NCBI GenBank assembly: GCA_001795315.1
Contig: MGOH01000031.1
Location: forward strand, 354-13,668
DNA: 13,315 nt
Source of the DNA: Chloroflexi bacterium RBG_19FT_COMBO_48_23
GTDB taxonomy: Bacteria; Chloroflexota; Dehalococcoidia; GIF9; UBA5620
Reading direction: 5' to 3'
The position numbers and the translations under genes are program-made. Numbering within the stretch: position 1 is the stretch's first letter; every line of letters begins with the position of its first letter. The notes below the pieces were generated by a model that had not been told where the DNA came from, did no database searches, and worked only from the letters and a program-made list of their open reading frames with translations. Of the stretch, positions 6,010 to 13,315 are shown one piece after another.

Positions 6010-8187
6010 CTAAACAATCGGTGATTTAACAAGCCAAACAAGATTAAATTTGCCCATCCCTCCCGGTGGTAAATCAAGCAACAGTGTGGCAAGCAGACAA
6101 CTCTCCTGATATATTTTCTCTATACCACCTTCTGAATTGGAAAAGCTTTCCACAGGGAAACGCCATAATTTTATTTTTGGACTGGCCGTCAATTCCAGTT
6201 CTATGCCCAATTGCCGATTGCCCAAGGTTATCCTCTCAACATTTATCAATTCGCCCCAGGAATCTAGATGTTGGTCATCCAGAGCAATGCCGGGCACTCT
6301 ATAATAGGCTTGTTCATTATGCCCACCACCGAGCAAGTTCAGGTTCCACTCGCTTCCAAAAACAGCCTGAATAGATGAGCCGCTTACGTTTTTCAACTGA
6401 TAGCTTATATCCACCTTCTCTTCTCCAGCCACAAATCTTATTTCTTTTTGCACCTCAAATGGTAGATTTTCCGATTGAATCTGAAGAATCCCTCTCCGTT
6501 TTAATAAAATCTTCAGTTCATCACCTCTCTGCTCTACAAAGAAATCGTATGGTTGAGCCACGAAGTCCCCTAATTCAACATAAGACTGACTTGCATATTC
6601 CTCCAACTTCGTGCCCGGGCCAAAAAAGTGGTCAATAAGACTGGAGCGTAGATATCTGTCATAGATTAACTGCCCCAAAGAGTCTTTCTCTTTAACCTTT
6701 ATCAGGTCATGTATGCTGGGAATTGCACTCCCTTCACCTATTTGCTTCTCGGGAGGTGGATCAGTTAGGACTTTGTGATAAGCTTCCGGCCTTCTAGCTA
6801 ACGTACTAAACACGTTATAGTTATGACGACGAATGTCCCATTCAAAAATAGAGCCGCCTTCCGCAGGGCTTAAATAAGCAGAAAAGCGGTCGCTATCGAC
6901 CAACAGTTCTTCGCCACCATCACCATCAAAGTCGAGCTTCTGCCACTTCAGCCAACTGCTGCTTGAACGGAAGGCTTTCCCCCACCATGAGCGGGGCTGA
7001 TGGATTATGCTATCAGCCTTGCTCTCGGCCTGAACAAGATAGCTATAGTTGGTTGCTCGAATATCGGCCAGATAAATCCCGCCAAAAACACCGTGCCAGT
7101 ACGGGCAATTGCACTGCGCTTTCCATAATTCTTGCATTCCACAGTCGCCTTCACTGATGGCACAAGCTTGATAAACCTTCTCATGGACGCGGAGCATTTT
7201 CTTGTGCATCCTATTTATCTCCGGATACTTGATCAAAAAATTACGCCACAGGCCACTGTACATAAATTGAGTTATATTTTGATGTCCATCAGCTTCAAGC
7301 TGACGTTTAAGATTAGTATATTCCCAAGATTTGTCGGCTGGCAGAGACCACTCCAGCATCTCATCATAAGAAGCACAGGGCAAATAAATTCTGCCCTGAG
7401 GTAGAAACTGATGAGCATACTCACCAAGAGGAATAGTATAAAGCCAATCTTGTTTAGCTTCTAATGCAGTGAAAAACTCTTCTATCCATCCCTTTTGCCA
7501 GCAATAGTCATAGGTTCCCGGCCAGATACCAAATTTCTCACCATCATCGCCCAATATTGCAATCTTACCCTCTTTGTCCGAAGCCTCACTGTCCAGATAG
7601 TTAATAACTTCGTCAACATCATGCCAGGGTATTGAATAACGCAGGCGTTTACTGATAGGAAACACTTTTACTGAAAAACCTTGCTCCTCAGTGATGTAGT
7701 AGCCGAAAAGACTTCTCTCATCCAGTCCCAGCGATTTGAAAGCATTATCATCAACCAGGGTCCACTGCACACCTGCCTCTGCTAGACTCTTAGCCAAATG
7801 TGGCTCCCAAACCCGCTCCGCCAACCACAGCCCAGTCGGATTCATACCAAATCGTCGCTTGGTAAAAACAGCCATCTTTTCAATCTGCCCCAGCTTATCG
7901 GCGTCGGGAATTGACGGCAGAATAGGCTCATAGTAGGCACCACCCATTATTTCCACCTGATTACGGCCCACCAGTCCAGCCAGTTGGTCAAAAAATTCGG
8001 GGTGGTTTTGCTCCAACCAATCAATAAGACAACCGCTATAGTGCAGACAAAGACGCACGGCAGGGTGCCGCTCCAGCGCCTCGACCATAGGTAAATAGGC
8101 TTGCTGGTAAGCCTGCTCGAAGACCCAGGGAAAGTTACCTAACGGTTGGTGATTATGGATTGCCAGACCAAGATAAATTTGTTTCAC
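6010..8187 (-). CDS. GH57 4-alpha-glucanotransferase / alpha-amylase with DUF1925-1926 type C-terminus
   Basis: This 725-residue protein is most like GH57 4-alpha-glucanotransferases such as that of Thermococcus litoralis, which move maltooligosaccharide segments between alpha-1,4-glucans. The GH57 motifs are in order: HNHQP (11-15), GGAYYEPILP (82-91), WLAERVWEP (121-129) with nucleophile E124, and ILGDDGEKFGIWPGT (211-225) with acid/base D214. These match E123 and D214 of the T. litoralis enzyme almost by number. A central helical part (about 270-390, ending WHGVFGGIYLADIRATNY) resembles DUF1925. The C-terminal beta-sandwich (about 400-725, with SPAEGGSIFEWDIR) resembles DUF1926. No signal peptide is seen, so it is probably cytoplasmic. 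The start is GTG, 19 nt after the PRC-barrel stop, with only a weak GAG upstream. Amylase and transferase activities are not separable by motif. Confidence 0.92.
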   Translation of the reverse strand: MKQIYLGLAIHNHQPLGNFPWVFEQAYQQAYLPMVEALERHPAVRLCLHYSGCLIDWLEQNHPEFFDQLAGLVGRNQVEIMGGAYYEPILPSIPDADKLGQIEKMAVFTKRRFGMNPTGLWLAERVWEPHLAKSLAEAGVQWTLVDDNAFKSLGLDERSLFGYYITEEQGFSVKVFPISKRLRYSIPWHDVDEVINYLDSEASDKEGKIAILGDDGEKFGIWPGTYDYCWQKGWIEEFFTALEAKQDWLYTIPLGEYAHQFLPQGRIYLPCASYDEMLEWSLPADKSWEYTNLKRQLEADGHQNITQFMYSGLWRNFLIKYPEINRMHKKMLRVHEKVYQACAISEGDCGMQELWKAQCNCPYWHGVFGGIYLADIRATNYSYLVQAESKADSIIHQPRSWWGKAFRSSSSWLKWQKLDFDGDGGEELLVDSDRFSAYLSPAEGGSIFEWDIRRHNYNVFSTLARRPEAYHKVLTDPPPEKQIGEGSAIPSIHDLIKVKEKDSLGQLIYDRYLRSSLIDHFFGPGTKLEEYASQSYVELGDFVAQPYDFFVEQRGDELKILLKRRGILQIQSENLPFEVQKEIRFVAGEEKVDISYQLKNVSGSSIQAVFGSEWNLNLLGGGHNEQAYYRVPGIALDDQHLDSWGELINVERITLGNRQLGIELELTASPKIKLWRFPVESFSNSEGGIEKIYQESCLLATLLLDLPPGGMGKFNLVWLVKSPIV

Positions 8188-8206
8188 TGAATGCTCGTTA
8201 ATAGAA

Positions 8207-8428
8207 CTATGCTTTCTTTATCTTATCCTTGGCAACTTTCAGCAAGACCTTATCACCGATTCTATCGATATTTTTCGGAGGTATTGACACTTTCTTTGTC
8301 CATCCTGTCTTAACTAAAATACCAGGAATTGTCGCTTCTTTTATATCCAACTCTATATCCACAATCTTGCCCACTACTTTAGCATTGACATCAATAACTT
8401 GTTTTCCGAATAACTCCTTAGCGTTCAT
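8207..8428 (-). CDS. PRC-barrel domain protein (73 aa)
   Basis: This 73-residue protein is essentially one PRC-barrel: LFGKQVIDVNAKVVGKIVDIELD, then a strand around GILVKTGW, then VSIPPKNIDRIGDKVLLK and a basic tail KDKIKKA. PRC-barrels occur in photosynthetic reaction centre subunit H, in RimM and in many short stand-alone proteins of archaea and some anaerobic bacteria, where the function is mostly unknown. There is no signal peptide or membrane segment. It sits between two GH57 genes in the same operon, 45 nt after one and 19 nt before the other, and has the best ribosome binding site in the window. This suggests high expression and possibly a structural or protein-binding role. The link to glucan metabolism is inferred from position only. 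Confidence 0.88.
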   Translation of the reverse strand: MNAKELFGKQVIDVNAKVVGKIVDIELDIKEATIPGILVKTGWTKKVSIPPKNIDRIGDKVLLKVAKDKIKKA

Positions 8429-8437
8429 CTGCTACCT

Positions 8438-8445
8438 ACCTCCTT
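8438..8445 (-). promoter_or_regulatory. Strong ribosome binding site of the PRC-barrel gene
   Basis: On the minus strand AAGGAGGT lies 9 nt before the ATG at 8428. It is a full anti-16S match and clearly stronger than those of the neighbouring genes, most of which rely on overlapping stops and starts. Confidence 0.8.
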
Positions 8446-8473
8446 ATCAATTAATATTTTCACCCCGTCATAT

Positions 8474-9775
8474 CTAATCCATATACAGCCTATCCATAAT
8501 CTGGTCGAATATGTACCTTGCAGCTACTACTTTGTAGTAGTATTCTTTTTTCATCTCCGGTTTAGTATTGCTTGTCGATATCGCCTTATAGGCATTTAGC
8601 AAAGCTTCGCGTTGGAGATTCAAGCCGCGGTACACCATGTTTACATCCCACATCGGTTTTTTGCTCGCCCACCAGAACTGACAACTATGCAGCGCAGCAT
8701 CCAGATTTGCCCTGGCAATGTTGGCAAATTGGGAACTGGTGTCATTATCCGCCAGTTTTGTTGCTTTGTGGGTTATATCCATAATGATAGAAAGGTGTTC
8801 CCATTGCATCTGATGCACCGGGTTATCCTTGTCCTGCCACAAAGGATAGTAATTCTGCATTTTTATATCATCGGCCGAAGTGCTCCATGATGATGGTCTT
8901 GGCTCAACTTGCTTTCCCCTGGGAAAAATCTCGAGCAGCTCACTAATAGTGACTATTTTTATCTGCCTATCCTCTTTGTCTTTCTCGAACTCGAACAGTC
9001 GTCGGTGTTGTTCGGCAAGAGATTTTTGCTCATGCATAGTTTTATCGTCAATTAGCATTGGCTCAAGGGTCTCGAAAATTTGTGCCAGAAACAACTTGTC
9101 CCAATGTTGAATATGATGCCCGAAGGTCTCAGCATCCATAGCAGTAACAACATATATATCATCTTGGCCGTTATACAGCCGCTTCAGGTGCTCAATAAAG
9201 CCCGGGCCATCAATATCCCGAAAGCTAATCTTATTGCTCAATATGTCATCACGGAAAATAACAGCTATTTTATCCTCTTCAATACTGATTTCATGAATCA
9301 CGTTCATCGGCCAGGCTACCGGACAGGCAATGCCACTGAGAATAATCCATACATGACGTGATTCAATAATGGGATCAACTATATCCTTAGAATAACACAT
9401 CTCCGGGGGGAAGAAGCCTTGAGGAACATAAGCATCACCCAAAAAATTGCGGTTGGTCTGATAATTAAGCCTGATTTGTCTTTCCACCTCTTTCTTTGGT
9501 ATCAGAGGTAATATCGGATGATATTTACCTGAACCGGTAAATTCAATTTGCCCCTCTTCAGCCAACTTGCGCAACTTGGTCAATACATCGGAATAGCCAC
9601 ATTGCCCTAGCATCTCAGTAAGCACACCGTTGATATTGATGGTAGCATGGGCATGCGGAAATTCGCCGAAGACCTCCAGCAACGGCCTGTATGCCTCATT
9701 GCTTATTTTCATCAGCATGCTGGCAGTTTGAGTCGGAGGTTGATAGAAATGGAAAAGTGGGGCCCAATAAATCAT
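8474..9775 (-). CDS. GH57 family glycoside hydrolase/transferase, specificity unassigned
   Basis: This 433-residue single-domain GH57 protein diverges from its two neighbours. Visible motifs are HFYQPP (9-14), GSGKYHPILPLIP (81-93), GFFPPEMCYS (120-129) with the putative nucleophile E125, VVTAMDAETFGHH (209-221) with the putative acid/base D214, and PSSWST (294-299). Both catalytic positions are therefore kept, and the protein should be active. It lacks the DUF1925/1926 extension. The C-terminal part (about 310-433) is helical, with FWWASKKPMWDVN as in GH57 three-helix bundles. Alpha-amylase-like activity on the operon's alpha-glucan is plausible but not shown by sequence. Its ATG overlaps the ROK kinase stop as ATGA, and GAGGAG (9785-9790) lies 9 nt upstream. 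Confidence 0.85.
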   Translation of the reverse strand: MIYWAPLFHFYQPPTQTASMLMKISNEAYRPLLEVFGEFPHAHATININGVLTEMLGQCGYSDVLTKLRKLAEEGQIEFTGSGKYHPILPLIPKKEVERQIRLNYQTNRNFLGDAYVPQGFFPPEMCYSKDIVDPIIESRHVWIILSGIACPVAWPMNVIHEISIEEDKIAVIFRDDILSNKISFRDIDGPGFIEHLKRLYNGQDDIYVVTAMDAETFGHHIQHWDKLFLAQIFETLEPMLIDDKTMHEQKSLAEQHRRLFEFEKDKEDRQIKIVTISELLEIFPRGKQVEPRPSSWSTSADDIKMQNYYPLWQDKDNPVHQMQWEHLSIIMDITHKATKLADNDTSSQFANIARANLDAALHSCQFWWASKKPMWDVNMVYRGLNLQREALLNAYKAISTSNTKPEMKKEYYYKVVAARYIFDQIMDRLYMD

Positions 9776-10767
9776 GCCTTTTTACTCCTCTCCGACTGCT
9801 GGCCAAAAACATGAGCGGCAGCGCCGATTATCCCGGCACTGCTGCCAAGACGAGCCCGAACGATACGCACTGTCCTAGTCGGCAATTTAAAAGCCCTCTC
9901 TTTAACCACCTTCCGGGCTGGTTTCAGTAACATGTCTCCCATCTTAGACAAGCCACCGCCAATGACAATCAGTTCAGGATTAAAGATATTGACCAGATTC
10001 GCCAAGCCAACACCAAGATAATTGGCAGCTTCACGCACTATATCAGCGGCTAGCCGGTCACCTCGTCTTGCCGCCATTGCCACGGTCTCCGCAGTAATGC
10101 TCTCTAATCCGCCATCAGCAAGTTCGATAATAGAACTCTTTTCACCCTGATTTATGCGCTTCACAGCTTCTATAACTACAGCCCAACCCGAAGCCAGAGC
10201 CTCGAGACAACCGAAATTGCCGCAATGGCAGCGAGGTCCATCAACCTCTACCGTCATATGGCCCAATTCCCCAGCACAGCCGTCAGTACCAGAGTAAAGT
10301 TCACCATCTACGATTATACCACCACCAATACCAGTGCTCACCGTAAGATAAATCATATTAGTAAATCCTTTTCCAACCCCAAAGCGATGCTCCCCCACGG
10401 CAGCAGCATTAGCATCATTGATTATATAAGTAACAATGCCCAGCTTTTCAGTCAGAATATCGCCCAGCTGAACATCGTGCCAATGCGGTAGATTAGGTGA
10501 AGTGGTTACGATTCCTTTCTTCGTGTCCAAGATTCCGGCAGCAGCAACGCCAAGGCCAATCAACTCCGAGGTCTTGAGTTGCGCTTGAGCCATAGCACCA
10601 TTCAAGGCAGATAATATTCTATCGATTACAACTTCGGGACCTCTATCAGCCATAGTCAGGCAATAGTTGTGCGATAATAACCTGCCATCAGGTAAAACCA
10701 CCGCAGTCATAATCTTGGTGCCACCCAAGTCCACGGTTAACACCGGCCGTTCGCCAATTATCATCAC
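9772..10767 (-). CDS. ROK-family sugar kinase, probably glucokinase
   Basis: This 331-residue ROK protein probably phosphorylates glucose with ATP, returning glucose freed by the GH57 enzymes to glucose-6-phosphate. The motifs are phosphate-binding DLGGTK (13-18), IINDANAAAVGE (115-126) with catalytic D118, STGIGGG (144-150), ELGH (167-170) with sugar/zinc-contacting E167 and H170, and the ROK zinc site CHCGNFGC (C180, C182, C187). There is no N-terminal helix-turn-helix, so it is a kinase rather than a ROK repressor. Two starts are possible: GTG at 10767 (GTGA overlap with the glgA stop) or the next codon ATG at 10764 (TGATG). They differ by one residue. ROK kinases for mannose, fructose or N-acetyl sugars cannot be excluded, but the glycogen context favours glucose. 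Confidence 0.93.
   Translation of the reverse strand: MMIIGERPVLTVDLGGTKIMTAVVLPDGRLLSHNYCLTMADRGPEVVIDRILSALNGAMAQAQLKTSELIGLGVAAAGILDTKKGIVTTSPNLPHWHDVQLGDILTEKLGIVTYIINDANAAAVGEHRFGVGKGFTNMIYLTVSTGIGGGIIVDGELYSGTDGCAGELGHMTVEVDGPRCHCGNFGCLEALASGWAVVIEAVKRINQGEKSSIIELADGGLESITAETVAMAARRGDRLAADIVREAANYLGVGLANLVNIFNPELIVIGGGLSKMGDMLLKPARKVVKERAFKLPTRTVRIVRARLGSSAGIIGAAAHVFGQQSERSKKA
9785..9790 (-). promoter_or_regulatory. Ribosome binding site of the unassigned GH57 gene
   Basis: GAGGAG on the minus strand lies inside the end of the ROK kinase gene, 9 nt before the ATG at 9775. It supports that start and allows initiation independent of pure coupling. Confidence 0.6.
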
Positions 10768-12185
10768 GATTTATTAAACTCAAGAGCCTTACGATAAAGA
10801 GCCTCATATTTCCTGGCAGAGGCTTGCCAAGAAAAATCGAGTGCCATTATGCGTCGCATCACATTCTGCCAAGCTTTTTTCTTGTAGCTATTTACCGCAC
10901 GCTGGATAGCAGTTAGCATGGCTCCAGAATCATAGTCCTGAAAGACAAAACCGCTGCCCTTACTGAGGTCTTGAGCCAATTCCTGAACTGTATCGACCAA
11001 GCCGCCGGTGTGATGAACTATAGGTACAGCCCCATATCTCATGGAGATAAGTTGCCCCAGGCCACAGGGTTCGAATCGAGATGGCATTAAAAACATGTCA
11101 CAGCCCGCATAAATAAGACGAGCTAAGGCATCATCAAAGTCAATAAACACAGCCAATTTTTGAGGATATCTGCTGACTGCCTGCCTGAGCAAATCATGAT
11201 ATCCCTCCCTACCCTTGCCCAGAATAACCAACTGGACTTCTGTATTCTGGAATAAAGGATCAAAGCCGGCAGTCAAAATGTCAAGACCTTTTTGCTCATC
11301 AAGACGTGAAACCATTCCGACAAGCGGTACTGTAGCATCCTCAATAAAACCCGCCCGTTTCTGGAGAGCCAGTTTATTGCCAATCCTCTTATCTATAGTG
11401 GAAATATCATACTTGGTCGGTATGAAAGCGTCAGCTGCCGGATTGAATTCGTCGTAGTCCAATCCGTTAACTATACCAAAGAGTCTTCCCTGCCGATAGC
11501 GTAAGAGATAATCGAGCCCAACCCCATATTCTGGAGTTAATATTTCACTAGCATAGGTTTCGCTGACCGTGGTCACCACGTCAGCCCAAAGTATACCCTG
11601 ACTCATGAAATTGAGCGGCGGGTCAGGCGCACCGGCCGGGCGCAATTGCCAATCATTTTCCAGTCCGACATCAACCAAGAAGTTGCCGTCAAAAAATCCT
11701 TGATATGCTAAATTATGAATTGTAAAAATAGAGGCATAATGAGAGCCGTTTTTCTTCAGCCACAAGGGAATCAATGCAGTATGCCAGTCATGGCAATGAA
11801 TTATATCGGGCTGCCAGTCCAACTCAGGTAATATATCCAGAATAGCTCTACAGAACAAGAAAAAACGCCTCAACTCATCTTTGCCGTACACCTCTGTGGA
11901 ATTGTAGAATTCGTCGCTATCTAGTAGATAAACCTTGACCCCACTGCCAAGCTCGGTTAACTTCAAAGACACTTGTTTAGTCGTTTTCATTACCTCGATA
12001 TTCAAATTATCAATTACTGGTATCACAGGGAACTCGTCAGCCTTGATAATTCCATATCTAGGCATGATCACACGCACGTCATGGCCCCTCTCAATGAGTG
12101 CTTTGGGTAAAGATCCAATAACATCTGCCAGGCCTCCTACCTTCACCAGTGGAGTAGCTTCTGCAGCAACAAAGAGGACATTCAT
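10764..12185 (-). CDS. glgA: Glycogen synthase (GT5)
   Basis: This 473-residue bacterial-type GT5 glucosyltransferase extends alpha-1,4-glucan, normally from ADP-glucose. The N-terminal Rossmann domain has the nucleotide-sugar motif KVGGLADV (15-22), with K15 at the position of K15 in the E. coli KTGGL. HCHDWHTALIP (130-140) and TIHNLAYQG (155-163) follow. The C-terminal domain has GIVNGLDYDEFNP (237-249), SRLDEQKG (293-300) and MPSRFEPCGLGQ (367-378), where E372 matches the catalytic-site E377 of E. coli GlgA. The ATG overlaps the upstream branching-enzyme stop by 1 nt (TAATG), and its own stop overlaps the ROK kinase start. Donor choice (ADP- or UDP-glucose) is not fixed by what is visible; ADP-glucose is the family norm. 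Confidence 0.97.
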   Translation of the reverse strand: MNVLFVAAEATPLVKVGGLADVIGSLPKALIERGHDVRVIMPRYGIIKADEFPVIPVIDNLNIEVMKTTKQVSLKLTELGSGVKVYLLDSDEFYNSTEVYGKDELRRFFLFCRAILDILPELDWQPDIIHCHDWHTALIPLWLKKNGSHYASIFTIHNLAYQGFFDGNFLVDVGLENDWQLRPAGAPDPPLNFMSQGILWADVVTTVSETYASEILTPEYGVGLDYLLRYRQGRLFGIVNGLDYDEFNPAADAFIPTKYDISTIDKRIGNKLALQKRAGFIEDATVPLVGMVSRLDEQKGLDILTAGFDPLFQNTEVQLVILGKGREGYHDLLRQAVSRYPQKLAVFIDFDDALARLIYAGCDMFLMPSRFEPCGLGQLISMRYGAVPIVHHTGGLVDTVQELAQDLSKGSGFVFQDYDSGAMLTAIQRAVNSYKKKAWQNVMRRIMALDFSWQASARKYEALYRKALEFNKS

Positions 12186-13315
12186 TAACTGACTTTACCT
12201 TCCCTGTCAGCAAAGGAACGATAGTCTATGTCTGGAAAAATCTTATCCAGCTCCCATATTTGATTGCATAGTGTTAAGGCCGCTTTGTCTGCACGCCCTG
12301 ACTCAGCAATATCAGCCAATTTTTGAAATCTGTTCACGTGTTCCAAAAAACGGTTTTCTGCATAATGGCGGGCCTGGCCGGTGGTTATCAAAAACGGCCA
12401 GTCGCTCGATTGCATCAACACCAGTTCTCTGGCCGCCTGATTCAGGATTTTCTTCATTCCACCATCGGCTTCAGGATATCTGGTTACAAGCTCTTCCATC
12501 TTCAACGAAGCCGCATTGATAATCGGCCAAATCCAGTCAGTGTCGGCATTCTGCCAAGTGAAATGCCCACCACCCGATCCCCAGGAACTTTCAGGTAAGA
12601 CTAATACATCCTCCGGTGGATGGTTTTTAATGAATTCGCTGGCTGTAGTTAGCTCCACTAATTCAATCTTACTTAGATGACGCAGAACCTGTTGCAGCCA
12701 GTCAACACCTTCAAACCACCAATGGCCAAAAAGCTCAGTATCATAAGCTGCAGAGATAATGCCGAATTTGCCGGTTTCCTGATAAAAGTTGGTAATCAAC
12801 TCCTCGACTAAATGGGCATAATGAGAGCTATGCTCAGCAACACGCTGGGCGGCCCAATACGGGTCATAATATTCCTTGTAAGCCAGATCCACTTTGGCTC
12901 CGGTAACTTTCCAGTATTGAAACCCGGAGATGCCATCTTTCTTATGAAACTCACGATAATTGAAGTCCCCCGGGTAACCCCATTCAGCAGACCACACCTG
13001 CATGCTAGTCCGATCATCCCTGCCTATGACAGCAACCTCCGGTGTCCTAACCCAATAAGGCAAATAGGTCATTCTCTGCGTCGACTCAGAATACTGTGAC
13101 AGCGGCACTACATAGCGGCGCGATATACTGGCATAGGGACCGATAACTTCCTCTCTAGCCTTACCTACGGGCTCCCCACCCTCTACAGTATGAGTCTCAG
13201 CAAAGAAACAGGTCAATCCTAACTGAGCCAGAAAAGATTCCAGGCCAGGTTTAACATAACTCTTGCCTGAGCTATCAACATAATAGGCGGGGCGGTAACC
13301 ACACTCAGGGAGCCA
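12185..13315 (-). CDS. GH57/DUF1957 alpha-glucan branching enzyme-like protein, C-terminal part (5' truncated)
   Basis: The frame is open to the right edge, so the gene starts beyond the window and the TTG at 13216 is not the start. The first readable residues are WLPECGYRP (13315-13289), GH57 motif 3 with the nucleophile glutamate at 13306-13304. Further on come FFAETHT, AAYDTELFGHWWFEG with the acid/base aspartate at 12742-12740, and LPESSWGSGGGHFTWQN. The C-terminal helical region matches DUF1957 of GH57 branching enzymes such as those of Thermococcus and Thermus, which make alpha-1,6 branches. It is the most upstream visible gene of the glucan unit, 1 nt overlapping glgA, which fits branching coupled to elongation. 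Some GH57/DUF1957 members are amylases or glucanotransferases, so branching is the best but not certain activity. Confidence 0.9.
   Translation of the reverse strand, partial: WLPECGYRPAYYVDSSGKSYVKPGLESFLAQLGLTCFFAETHTVEGGEPVGKAREEVIGPYASISRRYVVPLSQYSESTQRMTYLPYWVRTPEVAVIGRDDRTSMQVWSAEWGYPGDFNYREFHKKDGISGFQYWKVTGAKVDLAYKEYYDPYWAAQRVAEHSSHYAHLVEELITNFYQETGKFGIISAAYDTELFGHWWFEGVDWLQQVLRHLSKIELVELTTASEFIKNHPPEDVLVLPESSWGSGGGHFTWQNADTDWIWPIINAASLKMEELVTRYPEADGGMKKILNQAARELVLMQSSDWPFLITTGQARHYAENRFLEHVNRFQKLADIAESGRADKAALTLCNQIWELDKIFPDIDYRSFADREGKVS

Noticed and set aside
5910..6092. 60-codon frame on the minus strand between the glucanotransferase and the 78-aa gene
   Set aside because: It overlaps the ends of both better-supported genes in another frame, has no good ribosome binding site and no recognisable sequence character.
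1..13315. Mobile elements, CRISPR arrays, tRNA/rRNA genes, riboswitches, long repeats
   Set aside because: No transposase, integrase, repeat-spacer pattern, tRNA-like cloverleaf or terminal repeats were seen by eye. Almost every base lies in a metabolic gene.

Overview
The window is densely coding and holds two transcription units. They enter from opposite edges and meet tail-to-tail at about 5635-5697. No stretch over about 75 bases lacks a gene, and I see no tRNA, rRNA, IS element, CRISPR array, phage gene or long repeat. The genes point to an anaerobic prokaryote, most likely a bacterium. It makes heme by the siroheme-dependent (Ahb) route and builds a glycogen-like alpha-glucan with family GH57 enzymes. 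The mixture (AhbA-AhbB fusion, GT5 glycogen synthase, ROK kinase, several GH57 proteins, an archaeal-looking PRC-barrel protein) would suit Chloroflexota/Dehalococcoidia-type or related anaerobes. That placement is inference from gene content and protein flavour, not a search.

Plus strand, 1-5634, heme module: ahbC (5' end cut by the window edge), ahbD, a fused ahbAB, met8-type precorrin-2 dehydrogenase/ferrochelatase, hemA and hemC. Four of the five junctions are ATGA stop/start overlaps; only ahbD-ahbAB has a gap (9 nt). HemA and HemC feed tetrapyrrole synthesis at the start. Met8 makes siroheme from precorrin-2. AhbAB decarboxylates siroheme, AhbC removes its two acetate side chains to give Fe-coproporphyrin III, and AhbD decarboxylates the two propionates to give heme b. 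The genes for GluTR's partner aminotransferase (hemL), hemB, hemD and the uroporphyrinogen methyltransferase are not in the window.

Junction, 5635-5697: an imperfect hairpin that could end the heme transcript.

Minus strand, 13315 down to 5698, alpha-glucan module, in transcription order: a GH57/DUF1957 branching-enzyme-like protein (5' end cut by the right edge), glgA, a ROK-family sugar kinase, a GH57 protein of unassigned specificity, a 73-residue PRC-barrel protein, a GH57 4-alpha-glucanotransferase/alpha-amylase with DUF1925/1926-type domains, and a 78-residue protein of unknown function. The first four genes overlap by 1-4 nt, and the later ones are 19-75 nt apart. Together they could elongate, branch, trim or rearrange an alpha-glucan and phosphorylate released glucose. 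ADP-glucose pyrophosphorylase and glucan phosphorylase are not seen here.

Nothing in the window looks like a wholly new system. The points most worth a second look are the compact Ahb operon, three divergent GH57 enzymes in one glycogen operon, and two small uncharacterised proteins embedded in that operon.
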